Positions 62,842 to 64,000 of a DNA stretch of 64,000 nt are shown here, in pieces. Both the position numbers and the translations under genes were made by a program. Under the pieces are notes generated by a model. That model ran no database searches, was not told the DNA's origin, and saw only the letters and a list, made by a program, of their open reading frames with translations. This DNA is from an uncultured Desulfobacter sp. (lineage in GTDB: Bacteria; Desulfobacterota; Desulfobacteria; Desulfobacterales; Desulfobacteraceae), in contig NZ_OY762929.1 in the NCBI RefSeq assembly GCF_963666675.1, forward strand, positions 4,466,001 to 4,530,000, given 5' to 3'. Positions within the stretch are counted from its first letter, which is position 1, and each line of letters opens with the position of its first letter.

Positions 62842-64000
62842 CTACAGCAACGAATAGGGATCCACATCTATGGCAATGGAGACCGATTTCACCTTCTGTA
62901 TGGCCGGGTCCCGGACCATGGCGGAGACCATCCGGCTGATATTTCCCGATGAAGGCCCTTTAATCAGAATCTGCCACCGGAACCGGGAGGAAATTTTCTG
63001 GATGGCCGCTTCAATGGGGCCCAGGATCTGGGCTTTGGGTTCCTGGCCATTGAATCGTTCAAGAATATCCGCGGCAAGCTGTGCATGGTCTCGGGTCTTA
63101 TCCGCATTCTTTCCTGAAATTTTAAGCTGGACCATCCTGGAAAACGGCGGGTACATCAGCGCCTTTCTAAAAGGCGTTTCCTGGTTGAAAAATTCAAGGT
63201 AATCCTGGTTTCGTGCGGCTTTGATGGTGAAGTGATCCGGGTTAAAGGTCTGCATGATTACATGGCCCGGTTCCCGGCCCCGGCCGGCCCGGCCCGCCAC
63301 CTGGGCCAGCAATTGAAAGGTTCGTTCACTGGCCCTGAAATCGGGCAGGCTCAAGGTTAAATCCGCACAGAGCACCCCCACCAGCGTAATGGCCGGAAAA
63401 TCGTGGCCCTTGGCCAGCATCTGGGTGCCCACAATAATGTCCACGGTACGGTTGCGGATCTGGCGCAAAATGGCCAGGGTACTGCCCTTTTTTGCCGTGG
63501 AGTCCTGATCCATCCGGGCCACCCGGGCATCGGGAAAAAGACTCTTGAGCATGGATTCAATTTTTTCCGTGCCAAACCCCAAATTTCTGATTTTGCCGGT
63601 GCCGCAGTCGGGGCACCGAATATCAGAGGCAAACATATGACCGCACAAATGGCACTTAAAATGGTCCGCTCCCTTGTGAAAGGTCATGGTAACATCACAA
63701 TGGGGACAGCCCAGGGTTTTGCCGCAGGACGCGCACACAGGAAAAGTGGAAAACCCCCGGCGGTTTAAAAAGATCAAAGCCTGGTTTCCCTTTTCAAGAC
63801 AGGAACGGATGGCCCGGCCAAGCTCCGGGGTGATGATACTGTCCGTGCCCCAGGTGCCCTGGTACTTTTTCATATCCACCAGGGTGATGTCGGGCAAGGC
63901 TTGACTGTTCACCCGCCGGGTCAGTTCCAGTTTGATAAATTTTTCGGTCATCACATTCAGGCAGGATTGGACAGACGGGGTAGCCGAGCCCAGCACCACA
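62842..64000 (-). CDS. priA: Primosomal protein N' (PriA helicase), N-terminus outside window
   Basis: The 3' 386 codons of a replication-restart helicase. Visible parts are the end of helicase lobe 1 (VLGSATPSVQS), the two zinc-binding cysteine clusters (CASCGKTLGCPHC, CHLCGHMF, CPDCGTGKI), lobe 2 (VDIIVGTQMLAKGHDFP, LCADLTLSLPDFRASERTFQLLAQVAGRAGRG) and the C-terminal domain ending AIDVDPYSLL. The gene continues beyond base 64000. Confidence 0.95.
   Translation of the reverse strand, partial: VVLGSATPSVQSCLNVMTEKFIKLELTRRVNSQALPDITLVDMKKYQGTWGTDSIITPELGRAIRSCLEKGNQALIFLNRRGFSTFPVCASCGKTLGCPHCDVTMTFHKGADHFKCHLCGHMFASDIRCPDCGTGKIRNLGFGTEKIESMLKSLFPDARVARMDQDSTAKKGSTLAILRQIRNRTVDIIVGTQMLAKGHDFPAITLVGVLCADLTLSLPDFRASERTFQLLAQVAGRAGRGREPGHVIMQTFNPDHFTIKAARNQDYLEFFNQETPFRKALMYPPFSRMVQLKISGKNADKTRDHAQLAADILERFNGQEPKAQILGPIEAAIQKISSRFRWQILIKGPSSGNISRMVSAMVRDPAIQKVKSVSIAIDVDPYSLL

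Overview
The window reads as chromosome of an anaerobic, sulfate-reducing-type bacterium of the Desulfobacterota, most likely a marine Desulfobacteraceae relative (Desulfobacter/Desulfobacula-like). This is an inference. It rests on a non-decarboxylating-type glutaryl-CoA dehydrogenase next to a Na+-pumping glutaconyl-CoA decarboxylase, a 'GAK' locus, a probable selenocysteine rhodanese, many sensor kinases with Cys-rich PAS domains, and moderate GC with A/T-rich intergenic DNA. No rRNA or tRNA gene is visible.

Layout. 1-2840: 3' part of an RND efflux pump. 2848-5121: molybdate/tungstate-type ABC transporter (modCBA, minus strand). 5214-9437: two sensor kinases and a Usp-REC-Usp protein, with a 126-bp palindromic element between them. 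9880-10823: near-consensus sigma-28 promoter and a short flagellin. 10965-14508: transglutaminase plus a fused circularly permuted ATP-grasp/alpha-E protein. 14984: CBS protein. 15616-20074: glutaryl-CoA dehydrogenase and decarboxylase subunits, including a tiny 52-residue subunit at 16731-16889. 20345-26787: a NUDIX gene convergent with a six-gene operon (PHP-like, amphi-Trp, PhoU-APH fusion, dead SixA-like/NUDIX, ATP-grasp, HprK-like kinase) that matches the uncharacterised GAK system. 27086-31377: D-glutamate-type dgcN/dgcA pair, amidohydrolase and VOC-like protein. 31503-37192: a decayed exported-protein gene and two secreted metallophosphoesterases. 37729-38580: selenoprotein candidate and dgkA. 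38871-46831: exported glycoside-hydrolase-like protein, LTA-synthase-like sulfatase, two-component system and a membrane methyltransferase. 46832-53546: repeat-rich accessory stretch with yaaA, a Cys-rich small protein, dsdA, an HD-GYP protein and several gene remnants. 53547-56345: sigma-54 activator and an XRE/periplasmic-binding-like regulator. 56912-62785: a second ATP-grasp / alpha-E / transglutaminase-DUF2126 operon. 62842-64000: 3' part of priA.

Working together. The glutaryl-CoA dehydrogenase gives glutaconyl-CoA, which GcdABCD would decarboxylate while exporting Na+. DgcN/DgcA and DsdA point to use of D-amino acids. The two ATP-grasp/alpha-E/transglutaminase loci look like parallel versions of one poorly understood peptide-ligation system. 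A near-identical 19-bp motif lies upstream of both modA and the XRE/PBP regulator, suggesting that this regulator controls oxyanion uptake.

The most striking items are the rhodanese with two in-frame UGA codons followed by a SECIS-like hairpin, the GAK operon, and a roughly 95-bp two-hairpin repeat family (eight copies plus a partial one). The family's mobility is supported by filled and empty sites in a duplicated dsdA.
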